Source: Actinomycetota bacterium
GTDB lineage: Bacteria; Actinomycetota; Actinomycetes; Propionibacteriales; Propionibacteriaceae
Length of the DNA: 64,000 bases
Assembly: GCA_020161795.1 (NCBI GenBank)
Contig: JAIUOR010000001.1
Coordinates: 43,634 to 107,633, forward strand
Direction of reading: 5' to 3'
Shown here piece after piece: positions 1-8,176 of the stretch (the stretch's first letter is position 1; every line of letters begins with the position of its first letter). The position numbers and the translations under genes were made by a program. Below the pieces are notes generated by a model. That model worked only from the letters and a program-made list of their open reading frames with translations. It made no database searches and was not told where the DNA came from.

Positions 1-232
1 GGACGCCATCGTGCTCGCGCGCCGCACGCTCGGCACCATCCGCGGCAACCTGGTTTGGGCCTTCGGCTACAACGTCGCGGCGATACCGCTGGCCGCGCTC
101 GGCCACCTCAACCCCCTGATCGCGGGGTTCGCGATGTCGTTGTCGAGCATCTTCGTGGTCACCAACTCGATGCGCCTGCGCCGTTTCGATCCCGCCCGTG
201 ATCGCCGCTCCCGGTTGAGAGGATCCCGATGA
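1..232 (+). CDS. C-terminal end of heavy-metal (copper-type) P-type ATPase, partial
   Basis: The reading frame enters from the left edge (first full codon at base 2) and ends at 230-232. The roughly 76 residues contain the [12 protein letters not shown] segment, followed by two hydrophobic stretches, and end in [11 protein letters not shown]. This is the usual end of a P1B copper-translocating ATPase, whose last two transmembrane helices lie here. The membrane protein would use ATP to export a metal ion; the catalytic domains lie outside the window, so metal specificity is inferred only from this tail. The stop overlaps the next start (ATGA), indicating translational coupling to the HAD gene. 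Confidence 0.8.
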   Translation, partial: DAIVLARRTLGTIRGNLVWAFGYNVAAIPLAALGHLNPLIAGFAMSLSSIFVVTNSMRLRRFDPARDRRSRLRGSR

Positions 233-897
233 CGTCGACCCCGGTCACCGTGGAGGCGCGAGCCATCCTGTTCGACATGGACGGCACGCTGGTCGACTCC
301 ACGCCGGTCGTCGAGGGCATGTGGGGTGAGTTCGCCGCCCGCCACGACGTGGATCTGGCCGAACTGCTCGCCTTCTCCCATGGCCGGCAGACCCACCACA
401 CCATGGCCCGCTTCCTCCCCAGCGGAGCGGATGGTGTCGCGGCGCTGGCCGCCTTCCAGGCCGGCGAACTGGAGCGTACCGACGGCATCCAGGAGATCCC
501 CGGCGCGGGACGGCTGCTCGCCCAGCTCGACGGCGCCCGGGTGGCCATGGTGACCTCGGCCCCGCGGGATCTTGCGATGCTGCGCATGGCCGCCGCCGGC
601 CTGACCGTGCCGGAGATCCTGATCTGCGAGGAGAACACCCCTGCCGGCAAGCCGGACCCGAGCGGCTACCTTGCCGCCGCGGAGCAACTGGGGGTGGCTG
701 CGGCCGACTGCGTCATCCTGGAGGATGCCGAGGCCGGCATCCAGGCGGCGCTGGCCTCCGGTGGGCGCCCGCTGGTGGTGGGAGCCCATGCCTCGGCAAC
801 GACCGGCTCCCTGCTGCGCGTGCCGGATCTCAGCGTGATCACCGCCACCGTCCTGGACGACGGCGGCGTACGCCTCACCTGGCAGCCGACCGACTGA
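229..897 (+). CDS. HAD-superfamily (subfamily IA) phosphatase, sugar-phosphatase-like
   Basis: 222 aa, cytoplasmic. All HAD signatures are visible: motif I DMDGT near the N-terminus with the nucleophilic Asp, motif II Thr/Ser in VTSAP, motif III Lys in AGKPDP and the acidic motif IV LEDAEAG. The helical cap following [17 protein letters not shown] resembles small sugar-phosphate/polyol-phosphate phosphatases. The substrate cannot be told from sequence. The start overlaps the ATPase stop by 4 bp. It sits between two P-type ATPase fragments, which themselves contain HAD-fold domains, but this protein is a soluble stand-alone HAD and not part of either. Confidence 0.85.
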   Translation: MTSTPVTVEARAILFDMDGTLVDSTPVVEGMWGEFAARHDVDLAELLAFSHGRQTHHTMARFLPSGADGVAALAAFQAGELERTDGIQEIPGAGRLLAQLDGARVAMVTSAPRDLAMLRMAAAGLTVPEILICEENTPAGKPDPSGYLAAAEQLGVAAADCVILEDAEAGIQAALASGGRPLVVGAHASATTGSLLRVPDLSVITATVLDDGGVRLTWQPTD

Positions 898-1203
898 CGA
901 GTCGGAGCCCGAACCGGCAGCTTCGCGCTCGAGCCCCGTGAGAGCGCCGACGTGGTGCTGATCAGCTCCAGCCTCACCGACCTGGCGAGCACGGTGGAGA
1001 TCGCTCGCCGTGCCCGCCGGATCGTGCTCACCAACTTCGCCGGCACGATCGGCGTCGACCTGATCGGCATGGCCCTGGCCGCGGTCGGCATCCTCGGGCC
1101 GCTCACCGCTACTCTGGTGCACGTCGGCAGCGAGTCGGCCTTCATCCTGAACTCCGCCCGCCTGATTCCCCGCCGCGCCCGCGGTGGCCCGGGCGCCGGC
1201 TGA
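898..1203 (+). pseudogene. Remnant of a second heavy-metal P-type ATPase (C-terminal about 90 aa)
   Basis: Directly behind the HAD stop, and in the same frame, the sequence encodes ESADVVLISS, then ARRARRIVLTNFAGTIGVDL, two hydrophobic segments and SAFILNSARLIP. That is the last part of the P domain hinge and the final two helices of a P1B ATPase from a different branch than the one at the left edge. There is no plausible start upstream and no room for the A, P and N domains. A GTG at 952 could start an 83-aa peptide, but a functional product is unlikely. It looks like decay or deletion of a second metal pump gene. Confidence 0.75.
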
Positions 1204-1250
1204 CCGCCGCGGATTGCATCTCGCTCCGGGCTGTGGCCCTCGTCCGTCAC

Positions 1251-1256
1251 TACAGT
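1251..1256 (+). promoter_or_regulatory. -10 box candidate for mtnP
   Basis: TACAGT lies 8 nt before the ATG at 1265. The same TANNNT-to-start spacing (6-8 nt) recurs at several other genes in the window and would give a leaderless or nearly leaderless mRNA. No clear -35 hexamer is seen. Confidence 0.4.
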
Positions 1257-1264
1257 GGTGAGCC

Positions 1265-2068
1265 ATGGCGGACATCGGCATCATCGGCGGCACGGGCTTC
1301 TACTCCTTCCTGAGCGGCGCGCGCGAGGTGGCCGTGACGACTCCGTTCAGCGCCCCGAGCGCACCGGTGACGATCGGCGACGTGGGTGGACGCGAGGTGG
1401 CCTTCCTGCCCCGCCACGGACGCCACCACGAGTTCCCGCCGCACCGGGTGAACTACCGGGCGAATCTCTGGGCGTTGCGCAGCGTCGGGGTGCGACAGGT
1501 GATCGCGCCGTGCGCGGTCGGCTCGCTGCGGGCCGATCTGTCTCCCGGCATCTTCGTCGTCCCCGACCAGGTGATCGATCGCACGTGGGGGCGCGAACAC
1601 ACCTGCTACGACGCCACGGGCACGGTGGTGCACGTCGGGTTCGCCGACCCCTACTGCCCGCGCGGCCGGGCTGCCGCGGTGGCCACCGACCCGGCCGCGG
1701 TCGACGGCGGCACGCTGGTGGTGATCAACGGTCCGCGGTTCTCGTCCAAGGCCGAGTCGCGCTGGCATGCCGCGGCCGGTGGCAGCGTGGTCGGCATGAC
1801 CGGAATGCCCGAGGCCTCGATCGCCCGGGAACTGGCGATGTGCTTCACCACCATCGCCATGGTGACCGATCACGACGCCGGTGTCGACGCCGGAGAGGCG
1901 GTCAGCCATGCAGCCGTGCTGGCGGTGTTCGGCCAGAACATCGAACGACTCAAGGCCACGCTCGCCCGGGTGGTCGCCGCGCTGCCGGCGCCGGAGCCCG
2001 ATGCGACGGCCTCCTGTGCCTGCCGCCGCGCGCTGGATGGTCAGGCGTTGCCCTTCGACCTGCCCTGA
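1265..2068 (+). CDS. mtnP: S-methyl-5'-thioadenosine phosphorylase (MTAP/PNP family)
   Basis: 267 aa, close to family length. It phosphorolyses 5'-methylthioadenosine to adenine and methylthioribose-1-phosphate in the cytoplasm, a purine and methionine salvage step. The N-terminal IGIIGGTGFY phosphate loop, the RHGRHHEFPPHRVNYRAN motif (residues 50-67) typical of MTA phosphorylases, GMTGMPEA (substrate methionine region) and the TDHDAG segment with the catalytic Asp are all present. Closely related enzymes can act on inosine or guanosine, so the exact nucleoside is inferred. It is monocistronic, with no other methionine-salvage gene nearby. Confidence 0.85.
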   Translation: MADIGIIGGTGFYSFLSGAREVAVTTPFSAPSAPVTIGDVGGREVAFLPRHGRHHEFPPHRVNYRANLWALRSVGVRQVIAPCAVGSLRADLSPGIFVVPDQVIDRTWGREHTCYDATGTVVHVGFADPYCPRGRAAAVATDPAAVDGGTLVVINGPRFSSKAESRWHAAAGGSVVGMTGMPEASIARELAMCFTTIAMVTDHDAGVDAGEAVSHAAVLAVFGQNIERLKATLARVVAALPAPEPDATASCACRRALDGQALPFDLP

Positions 2069-2185
2069 GGGTGATCCTGGGCTCTGCCGGCCAGTGATAT
2101 CCAGGCCCCGTGCTGCCGTGTCCGGAGAACCGGGCTGGCTGTCTCACTTGCGGGTCCGAACCGGTTTTGAATAGTCTCGGGTTGC

Positions 2186-2213
2186 TAAATTGCACGAGGT
2201 AAGCCTTACCTAA
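2186..2213 (+). promoter_or_regulatory. efeU promoter with DtxR/IdeR-type iron box
   Basis: A perfect 7-bp inverted repeat with a 1-nt centre, AGGTAAG-C-CTTACCT (2197-2211), is followed by AA. Read over 19 bp (2195-2213) it matches the known DtxR/IdeR consensus TTAGGTTAGGCTAACCTAA at 14 positions. It lies just downstream of a possible -10 (TAAATT, 2186-2191) and 19 bp before the efeU TTG. Iron-loaded DtxR/IdeR binding there would block transcription of efeUOB when iron is sufficient. Confidence 0.8.
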
Positions 2214-2229
2214 ACCGAGAGATCCTCCT

Positions 2230-3288
2230 TTGTTCCTTGCCGCCTTCCTGATCGGCCTGCGCGAAGGGCTGGAGGCTGCCCTGATCGTCGGCATCCTGGT
2301 CGCCTATCTGCACCGTCAGGGGCGGCCCGATGTGCTGACCAAGCTGTGGTGGGGCGTCGGCCTGGCCGTCGCCGGCTCGATCGCGCTCGGCGCGGTGTTC
2401 ACCTTCGGGGCCTACGGGCTGAGCTTCCAGGCCCAGGAGATCATCGGCGGCGTCATGTCGCTGGTCGCGGTCGGCATGATCACCTGGATGGTCTTCTGGA
2501 TGATGAAGGTCGGCGGCCGGATGAAGTCCGAGCTGGAGGAGGGGGCGGCGGCCGCCCTCGCGGTCGGCACCGGCTGGTCGGTCTTCTGGCTGGGCTTCGT
2601 CTCGGTGGGACGTGAAGGCATCGAGACCACGCTGCTGCTCTGGGGCTGGGCGCTGCAGCCCGCCGCGCTGCTGGGTGCCCTGACGGGCATCGCTGCCGCG
2701 ATCGTGGTCGGCTACCTGCTGTACCGGGGGATGGTACGGGTCAACCTGGGTACCTTCTTCGCCTGGACCGGCGCCTTCCTGGTGATCGTCGCGGCCGGCA
2801 TCCTTGCCTACGGCATCCAGGATCTGCAGGAGGCGGCGCTGCTGCCCGGGCCGTTCTCCGGCCACCCGATCACGCCGACCGACCTGCGCACCGGGGACGT
2901 CCTGGTCGGTCCCACCGACGGCCCGTTCTGGATGGCCTCGTTCCCGTTCGGCTGGGCCTTCGATCTCACCGGCAGCATCGATCCCGGCGGTTTCGCTGGC
3001 GCGTTGCTGAAGGGCACCATCGGCTTCACTCCGCTGATGTCGTGGCTGCAGGTCACCGCCTGGGCGATCTACCTGGCCGTCGTCATGCCCCGGTTCCTGG
3101 CCGGCGTGCGGCGCAACCGGGCCGCCCGGCTGGCGGCGGTCGCAGCCAAGGCAGCGGCTGCCACAGCAGCCGCCGAGCCCGCCGTTCGTGCCGGTGCCCC
3201 CGATACGGCCAATTCCGCGCCCGAACCCGTGCCCGGCGACGCCACGGCGTCCGCACCGGCCGCGGCGCCCACCCTGATCCATCAGTAA
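2230..3288 (+). CDS. efeU: EfeU, FTR1-family high-affinity iron permease
   Basis: 352 aa from a TTG start. This multi-spanning membrane protein moves iron across the cytoplasmic membrane as the channel of EfeUOB. Both FTR1 signature Arg-Glu motifs are visible, REGLEAAL in the first helix and GREGIETTL in the fourth, with about seven hydrophobic segments to about residue 290. The last 60 residues form an Ala/Pro-rich cytoplasmic tail of low complexity. It is the first gene of efeU-efeO-efeB, under the iron box at 2197-2211, and efeO starts 12 bp after its stop. The TTG start is chosen because MFLAAFLIGLREGLE is the conserved family N-terminus. Confidence 0.92.
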   Translation: MFLAAFLIGLREGLEAALIVGILVAYLHRQGRPDVLTKLWWGVGLAVAGSIALGAVFTFGAYGLSFQAQEIIGGVMSLVAVGMITWMVFWMMKVGGRMKSELEEGAAAALAVGTGWSVFWLGFVSVGREGIETTLLLWGWALQPAALLGALTGIAAAIVVGYLLYRGMVRVNLGTFFAWTGAFLVIVAAGILAYGIQDLQEAALLPGPFSGHPITPTDLRTGDVLVGPTDGPFWMASFPFGWAFDLTGSIDPGGFAGALLKGTIGFTPLMSWLQVTAWAIYLAVVMPRFLAGVRRNRAARLAAVAAKAAAATAAAEPAVRAGAPDTANSAPEPVPGDATASAPAAAPTLIHQ

Positions 3289-3300
3289 GAGAGGAAACCC

Positions 3301-4590
3301 ATGAAAGCACCCCTCGCCGCCGGGCTGACGGCCGTCGCCGCGCTCGCGATCAGCGGCTGCGTGGCCAACGCCCCCGCGCCGACCTCCGCGCCCTCCGGTT
3401 CGACCAGCGATCCCGGCGCGGCCGCCGCCGGTGTGCTGACCGTGTCGTCCACCGACACCGACTGCACCGTCTCGACCAACACCGCGGGCAGCGGCAACGC
3501 CACCTTCCAGATCTCCAACGAGGGCGGCCAGATCACCGAGTTCTACCTGCTCGGTTCCGACGGGCTGCGGATCGTCGCCGAGAAGGAGAACATCGCCCCC
3601 GGCGCGTCCGCCGAACTGTCGGTCTCGCTGCAGCCCGGCGACTACTTCACCGCCTGCAAGCCCGGGATGCGCGGTGCGAACGTGGGGGAGACCGCGTTCA
3701 CCGTGACCGGCGACCCGATCGAGCTTTCCGGCGAAGACCAGGAACTGTTCACCCAGGCCGTGGCCGACTACGTCAACTTCGTCAAGAACGAGGTCGCCGA
3801 GTTGCAGCCCAAGGTTGACGAGCTCGCCAAGGCCTACGCCGCCGGCGACGACGAGACCGCCCGCAACGCGTTCGCCACCACCCGCGTCCACTACGAGCGG
3901 ATCGAGCCGATCGCCGAGGCGCTGGGCGTTCTCGACCCGCGGATCGACTACCGCGAGATCGACTACCTCGCCGAAGCCGACCAGCTGAAGGGCGACGACC
4001 CGACCTTCACCGAGTGGCTCGGCTTCCACCGCATGGAGAAGGATCTCTGGGTGCCGGCCGACGACGCCGTGCAGCCGGACGGAGCTCCGGCCTGGGAGGG
4101 CTGGAAGCCCTCCACCACCGAGCAGCGCAAGGTGATCGCCGACACCCTGGTCGCCGACATCGCCACGCTCTACGACACCGTCCACGGCGCGGACTTCATC
4201 GCCACCCAGGGCCTCGACATCGCCACCGTCTCCAACGGCGCCTCGGGCCTGCTGGAGGAGATCGCGGTCGGCAAGGTGACCGGCGAGGAGGACTGGTGGT
4301 CGCACACCGACCTCTACGACTTCCAGGCCAACCTGCAGGGCGCCCGGATCGCCTTCGACCTGGTGGCGCCGATCGCCGAGCGCAAGCCCGAGGGCAAGGA
4401 GCTGGTCACCCAGATCAATGCCGAGTTCGACAAGCTGCAGGCGCTGCTCGACCAGTACGGCAGCCTGGAGGCCGGCTTCGTCAGCTACGCCGAGGTCAAC
4501 CGGGATCAGCAGCGTGAGCTGACCGACCAGATCGACGCGCTGCGTGAGCCGCTGTCGAAGCTCACCAACGCGGTGCTGGGCATCGCCTGA
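3301..4590 (+). CDS. efeO: EfeO, iron-uptake lipoprotein (cupredoxin plus imelysin/M75 domains)
   Basis: 429 aa. A short signal peptide ends in the lipobox AISGC, so the mature protein should be lipid-anchored outside the membrane. Residues about 40-140 form the cupredoxin-like domain, and about 145-429 the imelysin (M75) domain with the conserved HRME (HxxE) motif in EWLGFHRMEKD. EfeO is thought to collect iron and pass it to EfeU. Full length compared with two-domain EfeO proteins. The start follows an AGAGAGGAAA Shine-Dalgarno stretch, and efeB begins 2 bp after its stop. Confidence 0.92.
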   Translation: MKAPLAAGLTAVAALAISGCVANAPAPTSAPSGSTSDPGAAAAGVLTVSSTDTDCTVSTNTAGSGNATFQISNEGGQITEFYLLGSDGLRIVAEKENIAPGASAELSVSLQPGDYFTACKPGMRGANVGETAFTVTGDPIELSGEDQELFTQAVADYVNFVKNEVAELQPKVDELAKAYAAGDDETARNAFATTRVHYERIEPIAEALGVLDPRIDYREIDYLAEADQLKGDDPTFTEWLGFHRMEKDLWVPADDAVQPDGAPAWEGWKPSTTEQRKVIADTLVADIATLYDTVHGADFIATQGLDIATVSNGASGLLEEIAVGKVTGEEDWWSHTDLYDFQANLQGARIAFDLVAPIAERKPEGKELVTQINAEFDKLQALLDQYGSLEAGFVSYAEVNRDQQRELTDQIDALREPLSKLTNAVLGIA

Positions 4591-4592
4591 CC

Positions 4593-5900
4593 ATGACCGA
4601 ATCGTCGCAGCCTCGTCCGTCCACGGTGGCGGACGAGGCCGTGCCGGAGCAGGGGCTCTCCCGCCGCGGCCTGCTCGCCCTGGGAGGCGGCGCGGGTCTT
4701 GCCGCCGGGGCGCTGGCCGGAGGGTTCGCCACCGCGGCCTTCACGTCCAAGACGACGGCGCTCAGCGACACGCTGGAGTACCCGTTCCATGGTGAGCACC
4801 AGGGTGGAATCGTCACCCCGGCGCAGGATCGGATGCACTTCGCGGCCTTCGATCTGCGTGCCGACGTCACCCGCGACGACCTGATCGAACTGCTGCAGGA
4901 CTGGACGTACGCCGCCAGTCGCCTGGTGATGGGGCTGGACGTGAGCGCCAAGGGTGCCTTCGGCGGTGGACCCTACCTGCCCCCCGACGACACCGGCGAG
5001 GCCGCCGGGCTGGGCCCCTCCGGCCTCACGATCACCTTCGGCTTCGGACGCACGCTGTTCCGCGCCGAGGACGGCGCCGACCGGTTCGGGCTGGCGGCGC
5101 AGTTGCCGGCGGAGTTCGGCCCGCTGCCCAAGATGGTGAACGACTTCATGGATCCCGCCCGCTCCGGCGGCGACCTGTGCATCCAGGCCTGCGCCAACGA
5201 CCCGCAGGTCGCGGTGCATGCCATCCGCAACCTCACTCGGATCGGCTTCGGACGCAGCCGGCTGCGCTGGTCGCAGCTGGGCTTTGGGCGTACCTCGTCA
5301 ACCTCGACGGCTCAGGTCACACCGCGCAATCTGTTCGGGCAGAAGGACGGCACCAACAATCTCAAGGCCGAGGAGCCGGAGCGCCTGACCGAACATGTCT
5401 GGATCTCCGATGGTCCGGTCTGGTCCCGCGGTGGTTCGTATCTGGTGGCGCGCCGGATCTCCATGACCATCGAGGTCTGGGACGGGCTGCAACTGCAGGA
5501 GCAGAACCGGCTGCTGGGACGGGACAAGGCCAGCGGAGCGCCGCTGTCGGGTGGCGAGGAGTTCACCGCCCCCGACTTCGCCGCCACCGACGCGGGCGGT
5601 CAGCTGGCGATCGACCAGCGCTCGCACGTCTTCCGCACCCACCCCGACAACAACGAGGGCATCGCGATGCTGCGGCGCGGCTACAACTTCGTCGACGGCA
5701 ACGACGACATCGGACGCCTGGATGCCGGGCTGTTCTTCGTCGCCTTCGTCAAGTCGCCCGAGCGGTTCGCGAAGGTGCACCAGAACATGGCCCGCGACGA
5801 CATGTTCGTGGAATATCTCAAGACCACCTCATCCTCGGTCTTCCTGATCCCGGCCGGCATCGCCGAAGGCGAGTACGTCGGCCAGGCGCTGTTCGGCTGA
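4593..5900 (+). CDS. efeB: EfeB, Tat-exported DyP-type haem peroxidase
   Basis: 435 aa. The N-terminus has a twin-arginine signal (SRRGLLALGGGAGLAAGAL, about residues 24-42), so the folded haem enzyme should leave via Tat. The DyP hallmark GxxDG appears as GQKDGTNN (catalytic Asp), and a conserved His is in SHVFRTHPDNN. In EfeUOB systems this peroxidase is proposed to oxidise ferrous iron for EfeO/EfeU or release iron from haem; which applies here cannot be told. Last gene of the efe operon. Confidence 0.92.
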   Translation: MTESSQPRPSTVADEAVPEQGLSRRGLLALGGGAGLAAGALAGGFATAAFTSKTTALSDTLEYPFHGEHQGGIVTPAQDRMHFAAFDLRADVTRDDLIELLQDWTYAASRLVMGLDVSAKGAFGGGPYLPPDDTGEAAGLGPSGLTITFGFGRTLFRAEDGADRFGLAAQLPAEFGPLPKMVNDFMDPARSGGDLCIQACANDPQVAVHAIRNLTRIGFGRSRLRWSQLGFGRTSSTSTAQVTPRNLFGQKDGTNNLKAEEPERLTEHVWISDGPVWSRGGSYLVARRISMTIEVWDGLQLQEQNRLLGRDKASGAPLSGGEEFTAPDFAATDAGGQLAIDQRSHVFRTHPDNNEGIAMLRRGYNFVDGNDDIGRLDAGLFFVAFVKSPERFAKVHQNMARDDMFVEYLKTTSSSVFLIPAGIAEGEYVGQALFG

Positions 5901-5980
5901 ACGACCGGGGCCGCCGGCCCGCATGACCGGGGTTCGCCAACGGGCAGAATTCAGTACTCCCCAGTGACGGTCGGCGTCGC

Positions 5981-5986
5981 TACGCT
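5981..5986 (+). promoter_or_regulatory. -10 box candidate for the cyclase-like/MscS operon
   Basis: TACGCT, followed 28 nt later by the GTG start at 6014. A GGTAAGGGGGGTGAGG Shine-Dalgarno region (5999-6013) supports a leadered transcript. No convincing -35 hexamer is visible. Confidence 0.3.
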
Positions 5987-6013
5987 TTCCGCGTCCCGGG
6001 TAAGGGGGGTGAG

Positions 6014-8176
6014 GTGTCTGAGCCGATCAGCGCAGTGCGTTCGCCGCGGGCACGACGACTCGCCAGCATCCAGACCCAACTGCTGCTGATCCTGCTGCTG
6101 GTCAGCGTCGCGGTGACCGTCGTTACCGGCGTGCTCGGGTACCGCAACGGCACGGAATCGCTGAGCCACGCCGCGCAGGAGCGGGTGGTCGAGGTCCGCG
6201 ACTCCCGCGCCCGGGAGATCGAGCGGCTGTACACGACCATCGAGAACCAACTCGTCGTCGCCGCGCAGGGCTCCGGCGTCATCGAGGCGGTGACCGGCTT
6301 CTCGGCCGCTTTCGAGGAACTCGACGCGACCGCGGCCGACCCGGTGGAGGCGAAGCTGGTCGCCGACTGGTACCGCGACGTCTGGGGACCCCGGCTGATC
6401 GAGGGCATGGGCGAACGGGCAGGGGAGGTCGACGCCGCGTCCTTCGCCCCCTCCGGCAACGCGGCGGTGACGCTGCAGGCCCGCTACACCATCGGCCCGG
6501 GCGGCTTCGACGAGGCGATCGAACGCGACGACGCCGGCGACGGCAGCGCCTGGAGCGCGGTGCACGCGGGGATCCATCCCTACTTCCGTGCGATGGTCGA
6601 GCACTTCGACTACGAGGACGTCCTGCTCATCGATCCGGACGGACGCGTGGTCTACACCGCCTACAAGGGCGCCGACTTCGGCGCCGACCTCTTCGAGGGG
6701 CCGCTGCGGCTGACCAACCTCGGCGAGACGGTCCGCGAGGCGATGCGCAAGGGGATCGCGGGCGCGGTGACGTTCAGCGACTTCGCGGACTACGCGCCCT
6801 CGCTCGGCACCCCCGCCGGCTGGGCGGTGACGCTGATCCGGGACGGGGAGCGGACGATCGGCGCGCTGGCCGCCGAGTTGCCGATCGAGCGGATCGAGGA
6901 GGTGATGACCGGCAACCGCGACTGGGCCGACAGCGGGCTCGGCGCCACCGGTGAGACCTACCTGGTCGGCCCGGATCGGCTGATGCGTTCCCCGGCGCGC
7001 GGCCTGCTGGAGGATCCGCAGAGCTTCACCGCCGCGGCGACCAGCTTCGGAACCCCGGCTGAGGATGTCGCGCGGATGGTCCAGACCGGTTCCACGCTGC
7101 TGCTGCAGAAGGTGGAGACCGAGGCGGTCGAACAGGCTCTGGCCGGGCACCGTGGCACCGTCGTCGGCCCGGGCTTCCTCGGCCGGAAGACCATCGCGGC
7201 CCATGCCCCGGTGACCGTCGAGGGCCTGCACTGGGTCATCGTCGCCGAGGTCGCCCAATCGGAGGCCTTCGCCCCCGTCGATCGGTTCACCTCCGGCATC
7301 CTCGTCTCCTCGGCGGTCATCGTGCTGCTCGTCTCGGTCGCCTCGCTGATCATCGCCCGCCTGGTCGTCCGGCCGCTGCGCCGGCTGCGCGAGGCCGCGC
7401 ACCGGATTGCCGCGGGGGAGACCGGCGTGGTGGTCGACATCGGGGTGAGCGACGAACTCGCGGATCTCGCGGCCGGTTTCAACGAGATGAGCCGCAGTCT
7501 CCAGGTCAAGGCGGAGTTGCTGGAGGCGCAGCGCGAGGAGAACCAGCGGCTGCTGCGCTCGGTCATGCCGGATCGGATCGCCGAGGTGTACCGACTGGGC
7601 TCCGGCGACGTGGTGCAGGACCACAACGAGGTGACGGTGCTCTACGCCGATGTGGTCGGCTTCGAGGACATCGCGGCCGAGCTCACCTCGCCGCAGGCCC
7701 TGGCCGCCTTCAACGAGATCCTCACCGCGCTCGACGAGCTCGCGGAGCGACTGGGCCTGGAGCACGTGCGCACCACCCGCAGCGGCTACCTCGCCGGCTG
7801 CGGGGTCGTCGTCCCCCGGGTCGACAACGCGCGCCGCGCCGTCGACTTCGCGCTCGAGGCCCAGGCGGTACTCGCGCGGTTCAGCGTGCTCCACCACCGG
7901 CCGCTCGCGCTGCGCGTCGGGCTGGACACCGGCACCGTCACCAGCGGCCTGGTCGGACGATCGCACGTCGCCTACGACCTCTGGGGGGACGCGGTGAGCC
8001 TCGCGTTCCGGGTGCAGGGCGACGCGGCGGGCCCCGGGGTCTACGCGACCGACCGCGTCGTGCAGCGCCTGCCCGCCGGCTCCTACGACCTCGAGGAGGC
8101 CGGCCGGGTGGAGACCGCCAGCGGCGACCAGCGGGTGTGGCTGGTACGGCGCACGGAATCGGTGGTGGCCTCGTGA
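6014..8176 (+). CDS. Membrane sensor with HAMP and degenerate class III nucleotide cyclase domain
   Basis: 720 aa. Order: transmembrane helix (about residues 20-45), extracytoplasmic Cache-like sensor (about 46-425), second helix (about 430-455), HAMP (about 455-510), short coiled linker and class III adenylate/guanylate cyclase homology domain (about 535-700). The first metal Asp is present in LYADVVGF. The position of the second metal Asp in the usual KTIGDAY motif reads RTTRSGY (Asp to Ser, Lys to Arg). The transition-state Asn of VNxxxR is Ser in WGDAVSLAFR, although the Arg remains. Activity is therefore doubtful. The stop overlaps the next start (GTGA), tying it to the MscS-like channel. 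Confidence 0.82.
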   Translation: MSEPISAVRSPRARRLASIQTQLLLILLLVSVAVTVVTGVLGYRNGTESLSHAAQERVVEVRDSRAREIERLYTTIENQLVVAAQGSGVIEAVTGFSAAFEELDATAADPVEAKLVADWYRDVWGPRLIEGMGERAGEVDAASFAPSGNAAVTLQARYTIGPGGFDEAIERDDAGDGSAWSAVHAGIHPYFRAMVEHFDYEDVLLIDPDGRVVYTAYKGADFGADLFEGPLRLTNLGETVREAMRKGIAGAVTFSDFADYAPSLGTPAGWAVTLIRDGERTIGALAAELPIERIEEVMTGNRDWADSGLGATGETYLVGPDRLMRSPARGLLEDPQSFTAAATSFGTPAEDVARMVQTGSTLLLQKVETEAVEQALAGHRGTVVGPGFLGRKTIAAHAPVTVEGLHWVIVAEVAQSEAFAPVDRFTSGILVSSAVIVLLVSVASLIIARLVVRPLRRLREAAHRIAAGETGVVVDIGVSDELADLAAGFNEMSRSLQVKAELLEAQREENQRLLRSVMPDRIAEVYRLGSGDVVQDHNEVTVLYADVVGFEDIAAELTSPQALAAFNEILTALDELAERLGLEHVRTTRSGYLAGCGVVVPRVDNARRAVDFALEAQAVLARFSVLHHRPLALRVGLDTGTVTSGLVGRSHVAYDLWGDAVSLAFRVQGDAAGPGVYATDRVVQRLPAGSYDLEEAGRVETASGDQRVWLVRRTESVVAS

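Noticed and set aside
5951..7966. A 671-codon minus-strand open frame opposite the cyclase-like gene
   Set aside because: Composition typical of an antisense GC-rich shadow; the plus-strand protein has clear Cache, HAMP and cyclase domains.
8137..8172. ATG 8137 as the start of the MscS-like channel
   Set aside because: It would overlap the cyclase-like gene by 40 bp; GTG 8173 gives the GTGA coupling seen elsewhere and removes a nonconserved Gly-rich extension.
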